From Haliotis asinina (taxonomy: Eukaryota > Mollusca > Gastropoda > Lepetellida > Haliotidae): 64,000 nucleotides of DNA. Positions 55,491 to 62,345 of this stretch are shown here, piece by piece. The DNA is taken from assembly GCF_037392515.1 (NCBI RefSeq), contig NC_090291.1, positions 31,234,001 to 31,298,000 of the forward strand, read 5' to 3'. How positions within the stretch are numbered: position 1 is the first letter of the stretch; each line of letters starts with the position of its first letter. Under the pieces are notes generated by a model. It saw nothing but the letters and a program-made list of their open reading frames with translations, had not been told where the DNA came from and searched no databases. A program made the translations under genes and the position numbers.

Positions 55491-57459
55491 CTCTTGGTGC
55501 CCGCCAATCCTTCCGCCACCTATCATTCCTCCATTCGACGGACCCGTTGGCGGCCGCTTGAGCCTCTTTGTCCCAAACTGGCGTCAGCTAGGACTAGACC
55601 CATTCGTGTGTCAGATCCTGGAGCGTGGCTTCCGCATCCCGATCTCCTCTCCGCCCCCTCTAACCTGCTCTCCGGTGGAACGTCCGATGGACTCGGTCAG
55701 GTTCCAACTCACCTTAGAGCAGGTGGAGTCTCTAGTCTCCAAGGGGGCAGTTCAGGAAATCCCCCTCCAGGATCTGACTCCCGGGTTCTATTCCCCCGTT
55801 TTTGTCAGGCCCAAACGCAACTCGGGGAAATGGCGGCTGATTCACGACTTGAAGGAGTTCAACTCCTCCTACCTCGAACAGCCGCCATATTTTCGACTCT
55901 TGACTGTTCCATCAGCCATGCGGTTACTGGAGCCCTCGGACTACATGGTGTCCCTCGACCTCCAGGATGCGTACCTGCACATCCCCATTCACTTGGCGGA
56001 TCGCAGGTACCTCCGTTTCGTCCTGGGGGGCAGGCACTTTCAGTGGAATGTCCTCCCGTTCGGGATTTCCTCTGCCCCATGGCTGTTCACTCGTGTGACC
56101 CAACCCATCGTCCAGTTCCTCCACGAACTCCAGGTCCAATTCCTTATGTACCTGGACGATGGGTTCGCTCACAACCCTTCGCCCTCCATTCTCGAGGCGC
56201 AACAGGACCTCGTCATCCACCTCCTTCGACGCCTAGGGTGGCTAGTGAACCTGGAGAAGTCGGACCTGGTACCAACCACCTCTCTCCAATACCTAGGTGC
56301 CATACTGGATACAGTAGCCTTCAAGGCTTTTGTACCCAAGGAGCGGATGACCAGGCTAGCGCCCCTGATGACTCGGGCACTATCAGAGCCCCTGTCCCTC
56401 AGGCAGTGGCAGCGGATATTGGGCCTCCTGACGTCAGCCCAGGACCTAACCATAAGGGGGAGGCTGATGCTCCGACCTCTTCAGGTGTTCCTCAACGAGC
56501 ACGTCAGGGAGACCCACTGTCATCACCCAATAAGTCTCCCACCTCACCTCAGACACTTCCTCACCTGGTGGCAAGTGGACGACAACGTCCTCAAAGGAGT
56601 TCCCCTAAGGACACCTCTCCCGACCAGTCACCTTTTCGTGGACGCCTCCACCCAAGGATGGGGCGCTCACTTGGGGTCGGACCAGACGGCAGGTACCTGG
56701 TCGGCAACCCAGCAGGACCGGCACATCAATGTGCTGGAGTTGGACGCCGTACGACTTGCCATCCTCCATTGGTCCGTTCCCCTCAGGCACCAGACCTTAC
56801 TGGTCCACACGGACAGCTCAGTCGCAGCCTGGACGATCAACCGTCAAGGCTCCACCAGAGCCACTCCTCTCCTAGACCTGACCCTCCGCCTGTTCGAACT
56901 GGTAGACAGGCTCTGCCTGAGCATCCGTGCAGTTCACATTCCAGGAGCCAAGAACGTCCTGGCAGATGTTCTCTCCCGGCCGGACGCGCCTCCTTCGACA
57001 GAGTGGCAACTGAACCCGCGGACGTTTCAGTCCCTCTGTCTCCAGTTCGGCAGGCCCATGTTGGATCTGTTTGCCACCAGGCTGAACTGCCAGCTCCCGA
57101 TCTATGTATCCCCCGTGCCGGACCCAGCGGCCTGGGCCATCGATGCACTGTCGTTAGAGTGGGAAGGGATGGACGCTTATGCCTTCCCTCCCCCAGCGGT
57201 TCTAGCACAGGTAGTGGCCAAGCTTCAGACCACCAAGTCCATCAGACTGCTTCTGGTGGCTCCCATGTGGCCTGCCCGGCCCTGGTTCGTTCCCCTTCGC
57301 AGACTCTGTCTGCAGGATCCCGTTCAGATCCCTCACCGGAGGGACCTTCTCATAAGCAAGCCAAGCGGCCGTGTTCACGAAAACCCTCAGGTATTCGATC
57401 TGCACGTTTGGCTTGTATTCAAAGGGGGCTCAGGAACAGTGGATACTCCAAGCGAGTAG
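55255..57459 (+). CDS. pol: DIRS reverse transcriptase-RNase H-methyltransferase-like protein
   Basis: Open from just after a stop at 55252; the first ATG (55687) lies inside conserved sequence, since the DIRS N-terminal block GGRLSLFVPNWRQL begins at about 55546. Expression from the gag mRNA by frameshift is therefore likely. Numbering from 55258: RT with SLDLQDAYLHIPI (Asp 234), LPFGISSAPWLFTR and MYLDDG (Asp 300/301); RNase H with FVDAST (Asp 462), NVLELDA (Glu 494), HTDSS (Asp 519) and ADVLSR (Asp 570); then from about 582 a block EWQLNPRTFQSL, MLDLFATRLN, AIDALSLEW, AFPPPAVL, WPARPWF. This block resembles the N6-adenine methyltransferase-like domain reported in DIRS elements. All catalytic acidic residues are present. 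It would copy element RNA to cDNA. The end overlaps the recombinase ORF in another frame. Confidence 0.93.
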   Translation, partial: RVADPQQAPPPASVREVLQQTNPLLGSGQGRSTFGSEVVAEDPRTSPTSPARLTRDSKPPARALRGSGTRASGRPRRSDSWCPPILPPPIIPPFDGPVGGRLSLFVPNWRQLGLDPFVCQILERGFRIPISSPPPLTCSPVERPMDSVRFQLTLEQVESLVSKGAVQEIPLQDLTPGFYSPVFVRPKRNSGKWRLIHDLKEFNSSYLEQPPYFRLLTVPSAMRLLEPSDYMVSLDLQDAYLHIPIHLADRRYLRFVLGGRHFQWNVLPFGISSAPWLFTRVTQPIVQFLHELQVQFLMYLDDGFAHNPSPSILEAQQDLVIHLLRRLGWLVNLEKSDLVPTTSLQYLGAILDTVAFKAFVPKERMTRLAPLMTRALSEPLSLRQWQRILGLLTSAQDLTIRGRLMLRPLQVFLNEHVRETHCHHPISLPPHLRHFLTWWQVDDNVLKGVPLRTPLPTSHLFVDASTQGWGAHLGSDQTAGTWSATQQDRHINVLELDAVRLAILHWSVPLRHQTLLVHTDSSVAAWTINRQGSTRATPLLDLTLRLFELVDRLCLSIRAVHIPGAKNVLADVLSRPDAPPSTEWQLNPRTFQSLCLQFGRPMLDLFATRLNCQLPIYVSPVPDPAAWAIDALSLEWEGMDAYAFPPPAVLAQVVAKLQTTKSIRLLLVAPMWPARPWFVPLRRLCLQDPVQIPHRRDLLISKPSGRVHENPQVFDLHVWLVFKGGSGTVDTPSE
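55485..55491 (+). promoter_or_regulatory. Candidate recoding site, gag to RT (+1) or gag to recombinase (readthrough)
   Basis: The sequence is AAG-TGA-C. Skipping the T at 55488 continues into the RT frame as GAC TCT TGG (Asp-Ser-Trp); reading through TGA continues into the recombinase frame. UGA followed by C is a known weak-termination context. Function here is inferred from frame layout only. Confidence 0.4.
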
Positions 57460-58505
57460 CCTCGGCCTTGGCTTCCTCACAGAGGAAAACCACGCAGAAG
57501 CTCTACGACTTCCAGTGGGGTTCCTTTTCCTCCTTCTGTGAAGACAACGGCGTGGAGGCCGGTTCTGCCACTCTTCCCCAGATAGCTGATTATCTGGTTC
57601 ACTTGCGCAACGTTCGAGGGCTCAAGGCCTCCTCCATTAACACCAATCTGGCGGCCATCATGTCCGTTATAAGGAAGAGGTCGCCGGGACTGGACATTTC
57701 TGTACTGAGGGAGCTCATCAAGTCTTTCCGACAGGCGGAGGGTCGGCGCAAGCCGAGGGCTCCTGAGTGGGATCTGGCAGTGGTCCTTGACCACCTCAAG
57801 TCAGATTTTTATGAGCCTCTGGAAGAGGCTCCCCTCCTCCGCGTCACGGTGAAGACCACCTTTCTAGTGGCCATGGCCTCGGCGGCCCGAATATCGGAGC
57901 TTCACGCTCTTCAGGCGGATCTCCTGAGATTTGAGGCCACGGATGGAGGATCGGCGTCCTTGGGCCTCGCCCCCGACTTCGTTTGCAAGAACCAACAGGC
58001 AGACGAACTGGGACGTACCTTCCACATCCCTTCCTTAGGGCCGTTGGTAGACCCGACGGAGGAGGGAGCACTCTCTCTCTGCCCTGTCAGGGCTCTCCGA
58101 GTGTATACCGACCGTACCCGCTCCCTTAGGCAGGGGCGGCGGAGGCTCTTCCTCCCTCACTCCCAGAGGAGCAAAAGGGAGATTGATCGGAGAGCTCTTG
58201 GGGTATACCTTCGGTCGGCCATCATAGAGGCCTACAAAGGCCAGGACAGACCTCTTCCGACTCGAACCAACCCACACGAGATCAGGGCCGTCTCGGCCAC
58301 CATGGCTTATCACCGCAACATTGCGGTGGCGGACATCATGGCGGGCTGCTTCTGGAAGTCTGGCTTGGTGTTCGCCAACCACTATTTACGAACCCTCTCC
58401 AACGAGGATCTGGCGGGCATTTCAAGGCTAGGACCCCAGGTCTTTGCCCAGCAAAGAACGGGGGATCCTTACCCTTTAATTCGGCGCGGGGCTGCTCCTC
58501 TTTAG
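56658..58505 (+). CDS. DIRS tyrosine recombinase (integrase)
   Basis: The same frame as gag is open from 55491 to the TAG at 58503. 56658 is the last in-frame ATG before the recombinase core, but the real start is uncertain because conserved sequence only begins near 57390. From there: an N-terminal SAM-like region (RKTTQKLYDFQWGSFSSFCE, IADYLVHLRNVRGLKASSIN), then the catalytic domain with Arg in AARISELHAL (57888), His-x-x-Arg in NPHEIRA (58275/58284), Trp in CFWKSG (58353) and the nucleophile Tyr in ANHYLR (58383). All R-H-R-W-Y residues are in place. It would join a circular cDNA intermediate to chromosomal DNA without target duplication. The part before about 57390 overlaps the RT/RNase H frame and may not be translated. 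A -1 shift from the RT frame is an alternative route of expression. Confidence 0.9.
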   Translation: MGRSLGVGPDGRYLVGNPAGPAHQCAGVGRRTTCHPPLVRSPQAPDLTGPHGQLSRSLDDQPSRLHQSHSSPRPDPPPVRTGRQALPEHPCSSHSRSQERPGRCSLPAGRASFDRVATEPADVSVPLSPVRQAHVGSVCHQAELPAPDLCIPRAGPSGLGHRCTVVRVGRDGRLCLPSPSGSSTGSGQASDHQVHQTASGGSHVACPALVRSPSQTLSAGSRSDPSPEGPSHKQAKRPCSRKPSGIRSARLACIQRGLRNSGYSKRVASALASSQRKTTQKLYDFQWGSFSSFCEDNGVEAGSATLPQIADYLVHLRNVRGLKASSINTNLAAIMSVIRKRSPGLDISVLRELIKSFRQAEGRRKPRAPEWDLAVVLDHLKSDFYEPLEEAPLLRVTVKTTFLVAMASAARISELHALQADLLRFEATDGGSASLGLAPDFVCKNQQADELGRTFHIPSLGPLVDPTEEGALSLCPVRALRVYTDRTRSLRQGRRRLFLPHSQRSKREIDRRALGVYLRSAIIEAYKGQDRPLPTRTNPHEIRAVSATMAYHRNIAVADIMAGCFWKSGLVFANHYLRTLSNEDLAGISRLGPQVFAQQRTGDPYPLIRRGAAPL

Positions 58506-58576
58506 GTGGCCTACACTCCCCCGCCTCTCGTATGGTGCCAAGCTGGGGACCTCAGCTACACACCCTTTTTGCCTCA

Positions 58577-58582
58577 AATAAA
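58577..58582 (+). terminator. Polyadenylation signal of the DIRS element
   Basis: AATAAA about 70 bases after the recombinase stop, followed by a T-rich stretch. It lies upstream of the internal complementary region, so an RNA ended here would lack the right end; a longer read-through RNA would also be needed. Confidence 0.5.
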
Positions 58583-58839
58583 CTTTTCTGTTGCTTCTCT
58601 CCACTCTTTCAGTGTTGAGCTGTCTTTTCTCGTGTTGGGTTTCCCTTCCGGGGTTGTCGGCCGATCCCTCCTCCTTATCGGAGATGTCCGGACAGCGGTT
58701 GGTGTCCTACCCGCCCTATAGTGCGGAGGCGGATGCCGGTGGATCGCTCTCCTCAGGGTTTCTTGGTTCCTCTTTACGTAGAGACGCACGGGCGAGGTCT
58801 CGCGTCCACGCTCTCAGCCCTCCGCCTCTGTGCCATTCT

Positions 58840-58935
58840 GGGCATTGTTGGCTTTCTTACCTGATAAGTATGTAAAAAATATAACATTTTTGATTAAATG
58901 TCATTTTTTATACTTACCTGGTAGAAAGCCAACAG
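58840..58935 (+). repeat. DIRS internal complementary region
   Basis: The first half (GGGCATTGTTGGCTTTCTTA, then CCTGATAAGTATGTAAAAAAT) is the exact reverse complement of the left outer end. The second half (ATAACATTTTTGATTAAATG, then TCATTTTTTATACTTACCTG) is the exact reverse complement of the right outer end. The join at AAT (58878-58880) mimics the circle junction. In the Dictyostelium DIRS-1 model this region templates completion and joining of cDNA ends. Confidence 0.95.
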
Positions 58936-58990
58936 TCGGGAGTTCCCGCCCAGCCTCCCCTCCTGAGGGTTTTGTTGTCTGCCTCGCTGG

Positions 58991-59176
58991 GTAAGGGAAT
59001 GACGTGTCCAGGTCATCTCGTGACCTGGGTGACCTACCGCCCGTATGTTGACCTCGCGTCTCTACTTTTTGTAGACTGTGTTATGAGAGAAATTGAGTAA
59101 GCGCCACTCACGTGGGCATTGTTGGCTTTCTACCAGGTAAGTATAAAAAATGACATTTAATCAAAAATGTTATATT
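58991..59176 (-). repeat. DIRS right inverted terminal repeat
   Basis: From GTAAGGGAATGACGTGTCCA to AAAAATGTTATATT. It matches the left repeat in reverse complement over about 164 bp and extends 22 bp further (GACATTTAATCAAAAATGTT), an end-specific extension also present in the internal complementary region. Confidence 0.95.
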
Positions 59177-59727
59177 ATATAAAAATAAAAATATATATTA
59201 TAATGTTGTGACGTCACACCTAATAATGAATCACTCATTTTGAAATTTATGTGTACAGATGAAACATCTTGTGTATGCTGAACCGCAAAGGAAACGCAAC
59301 AGTGGCTTTTTGACAAGTGTTTAAGTAGAAAAACATAAACATAACCATACTTTTAAGAGATTTCATGTTTTCTAACCTCGTGTTTCTTTTACTGTTCAGT
59401 ATTTTCCCGTGCCTCCATATGCTATCATTAACCATAGAGGCTAAAACATCCTAATCTCAAATTAAACTTACCATCTGGTTTGACTGTCATTGAAGGAATA
59501 CTTATCCGCCGGATTAAAATACGTAAAAGTATTCTCCCATTCTTAAACTCTGCGAACGGACGCTCTCATCACTACAGTACCTAGGCGGTTGCCGCAGATG
59601 TAAAAGATAATTTACGGCATTAGGGATTAAAACCCAGCTGGGCCCATGCACGTGCACAATTCGATCTTAGCGCTGCGGCCATTTTGAGGTTATGGTAAAA
59701 CATGGAAGTTATCTTATCGCTTACAGA
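59177..59727. other. Right flank of the DIRS element, nothing recognised
   Basis: AT-rich start (AAAATATATATTATAATG), then unique-looking sequence with no supported exon. Confidence 0.4.
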
Positions 59728-59838
59728 TGCGGCGGGAGTGGTTAAAGCGTCCGCTCGTCACATCGAAGGTCCGGGTTCGATTTCCCACATGGGTGCAATG
59801 AGATGCCCATTTCAGATGTCCTTCGCTGTGATAACATG
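59728..59838 (+). repeat. SINE family A copy, 3' truncated
   Basis: GAGTGGTTAAAGCGTCCGCT, box B CGGGTTCGATTTCCCACAT, GAGATGCCCATTTCAGATG, CTTCGCTGTGATAAC. It stops where Penelope-like sequence begins. Confidence 0.88.
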
Positions 59839-59852
59839 GATAACAGAAAAGT

Positions 59853-60345
59853 ATAATACTTTATGGATAACAACTTCAAACCGAAAATCAGACCGAAAAT
59901 CAGCTATCTCTGAACACATATTCAACTGCCCTGGTCACAACATTAAACGGGACAATGTGGAAATACTATCAAAAAACCTCCACGACTTCACCAAAAGAAA
60001 ACTGACAGAAGCAGTCCAAATCCGCCGATACAAGTCTTCAGTCAACAGAGGCCAAGAATACGTCATTCCCCCGCCTACAATGAACTCATAAAAAAAACAG
60101 AACAGGGCACTCCAGCCATAATTGCCAATTAATCCCTATCTGCTATGTATAGCATGGCTTCACACCACGTGCTATGTATACCCGGGCTTTCTCCTAGAAG
60201 GCGTCATAGAAATAAAGTTATTATCCATAAAGGATTATACTTTTCTTTTTGGATTATAACTTCTTTTATTCACGAGAGCAACGTTTCGCTGCCAGTCTGT
60301 ATCGAACGAAACATTGCTCTCACGAATTAAAGAAGTTTTTTTCTA
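59853..60345 (+). pseudogene. Penelope-like element 3' end with GIY-YIG endonuclease remnant
   Basis: The open frame gives KSAISEHIFNC and, after an insert, TKRKLTEAVQIRRYKSSVNR then YVIPPP and a stop. This matches the C-terminal part of the GIY-YIG endonuclease of Penelope-like elements, where the EH, the (K)EA-IRR and the N-(R) blocks are conserved. The reverse transcriptase and the GIY core are missing. The outer ends are inverted (GTATAATACTTTATGGATAA near 59853 against TTATCCATAAAGGATTATAC near 60215). A further palindrome around AACGTTTCG/CGAAACATTG (about 60243-60335) resembles the terminal motif at 20624-21069. Confidence 0.8.
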
Positions 60346-60383
60346 TAGTGTACTTCCCAACCTGTTAAATGGCACTCAAAGAA

Positions 60384-60480
60384 GTGAATGAATATGGTTT
60401 TATGCCGCTTTCAGCACTAAAACTATTCCAGCAATATCACGACGGGGTCACCAGAAAGGGCTTCAAATATAGAGCATGAG
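60384..60480 (-). repeat. SINE family A tail fragment, antisense
   Basis: GAATGAATATGGTTTTATGC, CGCTTTCAGCA, TATTCCAGCAATATCACGAC, ACCAGAAAGGGCTTC. Confidence 0.8.
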
Positions 60481-60579
60481 ACTTTCTTAGTAAAATAAAG
60501 ACATTCTTTCAGTCCTATAATGGGTATTTTGTCTGCACGGGTTATTGCTGCTGTGAAGCCCACATTCAACATCTCCGTC

Positions 60580-60845
60580 GTCACATGTCATCGATGGCGT
60601 AGATCGACGCTCATTATGTTGATCACAGGATTGACTGGTCCAGACACGGCTACTTACTGACAGCCAGCACATAGCTGGAATACTGCTGCATGAAGCATAC
60701 AACTAAACTGACTCACTCACGTCATCGCATCCCCATTGAGTAGATGGATGCTCATGATGTTTCTCATTGGATTGTCTGGTCTGTACACGATAATTTACAG
60801 ACATATTGTTAAAATGTTGGTGAGTGTGGCGTTAACCATAACAAT
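60580..60845 (+). repeat. Two adjacent SINE family B 3' halves
   Basis: First, 60580-60720: GTAGATCGACGCTCATTATG to AAACTGACTCACTCAC. Second, 60721-60845, begins directly: GTCATCGCATCCCC, TAGATGGATGCTCATGATGT to GTGTGGCGTTAACC. This is either a tandem insertion into the CTCA tail or a duplication. Confidence 0.85.
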
Positions 60846-61418
60846 AAAAGAAAAAAAACAAACAAATGCAAACACCCAAGCCATGATTCTATTATAAATC
60901 ACTCATATCTCGTCTTTAAATTGTGTGGCTTTAACAATTTGAAAAAAAGTTGGCTGTTTACGTAAGGTTTGCCCCATGTCGTAAACAATTCCATCCCTTA
61001 TTATCTGACCAGATCCGTTTTATCTTAACCAGTAATACGACAGTGGACCTCGGGCATCCATAGATCGACATCTTTAATAAGACAGTACTCATCATGGTTT
61101 GTTCTTGTCTTAAGTGCGCATGACTATAATCATCGGACAATTAGTTTAGTAGTCCGATCAGTTTTCACAGGGTGTGGTCATTAGCTGCAACATTTGATGG
61201 GCACACGTTTCATGTGTTTGTCATCTGTTGGTCACTCGAAGACAATTCCGTTCTTATCGTATTCTCGGGTTCGGTCAGACTCAGCTGTCTCCCTCGTCAA
61301 TCCATTAGGATCTTCCTGACCTACAACTTCATTACAACCTCTCCCAAACAACCATTACTACTACTTAAGAGATATCGTGCAATCAATAAATTGCAACCTT
61401 ATTCATGTACGCGCCGAG
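60846..61418. other. Intergenic, nothing recognised
   Basis: No supported gene or repeat. Confidence 0.35.
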
Positions 61419-61612
61419 TTGATCGGTTGGCCTAATGGTTCAAACGCTCGCTCGTCACGCCGAAGACCTGTAGGCAACTAACGGGATCGGGCGGTCAATC
61501 TGGCTGCCATGGTAGACACATGTCATTGTGTCCCATTTGCGTAATCGATGTTCATGTTGTTGATCACTGAATTGTCTGGTCCAGTCTCGATTATTTACAG
61601 ACCGCAGCCGTA
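61419..61612 (+). repeat. Composite: SINE family A head joined to family B body
   Basis: GTTGGCCTAATGGTTCAAAC and CTCGTCACGCCGAAGACCTG (family A) run straight into GGCAACTAACGGGATCGGGC and TGTTGATCACTGAATTGTCT (family B). It is built like the composite at 27800-28110. Confidence 0.88.
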
Positions 61613-61687
61613 ACAACAAACAGAAGGGTAGAGAAAGAATTCAGCAACAGAGCAGGAGATATTCAGGGGCGAGAACACAGAAACTAA

Positions 61688-61772
61688 ACGTTCGAGGAGC
61701 TACGACGTTCGTAGCCCAATGATTAACTATTGTATTAAGACAGGTCGTAACGTTACGAAATCTTTGTGAATA
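61688..61772. mobile_element. Small MITE, type X-like
   Basis: GCTACGACGTTCGTAGCCC and GTCGTAACGTTACGAAATCT followed by TTGTGAAT match the X-type ends at 14.8-15.4 kb. The left end is altered. Confidence 0.55.
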
Positions 61773-61935
61773 GGGGGCGGTAGGGTGGCTTGTGGTTAAA
61801 GCGTTTGCTCGTCACGCCGAAGACCCGGGTTCGATTCCCCACATGGGTACAGTGTGTTAAGCCCATTCTGGTGTCCCCGCCCTGATATTGTTGGGATGTT
61901 GCAAAAAGTGGCGTAAAACCAAACTCACTCACTCA
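61773..61935 (+). repeat. SINE family A, near-consensus copy
   Basis: GTAGGGTGGCTTGTGGTTAA, CGTTTGCTCGTCACGCCGAA, box B CGGGTTCGATTCCCCACAT, and tail AGTGGCGTAAAACCAAACTC then ACTCACTCA. Inserted next to a MITE. Confidence 0.93.
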
Positions 61936-62198
61936 TGTACGGATTTAATGTACCTCACCCGAAGGTCGTCATTCTATCTTACCCATACGTACATTAGAAT
62001 CTTTCTCACTAACACTGATATTACAAGCCAACTCACACACGTCACACCTTTTTCTTTTGCCACGCTGGGAAAGTATATAATACCAAACACGTTATCTCTG
62101 AGACATCTGCAAATATCATTAGTATTACTTGGCCTAACACCAAAGGCCAAGCGTATTGTTCCGTGTGTTTCTCGTCTCCTGCGCCAACCAACAAGCGT
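61936..62198. other. Spacer, nothing recognised
   Basis: The 106-codon frame at 61888-62208 overlaps SINE tails and has no domain. Confidence 0.3.
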
Positions 62199-62345
62199 GA
62201 GTGAGTGACTTTAGTTTTATGTCGTTTTTAGCAACATTCCAGCAACATCGTGGCGGCTGACACCAGAACAGGGCTTCATAAAAATTGTACCCATGTAGGG
62301 AATTGAACCCGGGGCTACAGCATGAACCTTTAGGTCACCCGAACA
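62199..62345 (-). repeat. SINE family A copy, antisense
   Basis: GTGAGTGAGTGACTTTAGTT, AGCAACATTCCAGCAACATC, box B complement GGGAATTGAACCCGGGG. Confidence 0.88.

Larger units (their letters stand above)
52891..59176 (+). mobile_element. Complete DIRS-type tyrosine-recombinase retrotransposon
   Basis: A 6.3 kb unit with all hallmark parts: inverted terminal repeats (52891-53054; 58991-59176), an internal complementary region (58840-58935) joining the complements of both outer ends, and the ORFs gag, RT-RNase H-methyltransferase-like and tyrosine recombinase. An ATT trinucleotide is found at both outer ends (52891-52893; 59174-59176) and, as AAT, at the internal junction (58878-58880), as expected for DIRS circle joints. 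There is no target-site duplication, consistent with recombinase-mediated insertion. All ORFs are intact and the internal region matches the ends perfectly where I aligned it by eye, so the insertion looks recent and could be active. Base composition is clearly more GC-rich than the host flanks. Confidence 0.95.

Noticed and set aside
55494..57390. Pro/Ser/Arg-rich first 630 codons of the 1003-codon frame
   Set aside because: No recognisable domain and it overlaps RT/RNase H; treated as possible open shadow and discussed as a finding rather than called as protein.
54059..58382. Many minus-strand frames of 60-130 codons inside the DIRS element
   Set aside because: Shadows of GC-rich coding sequence with no domains.
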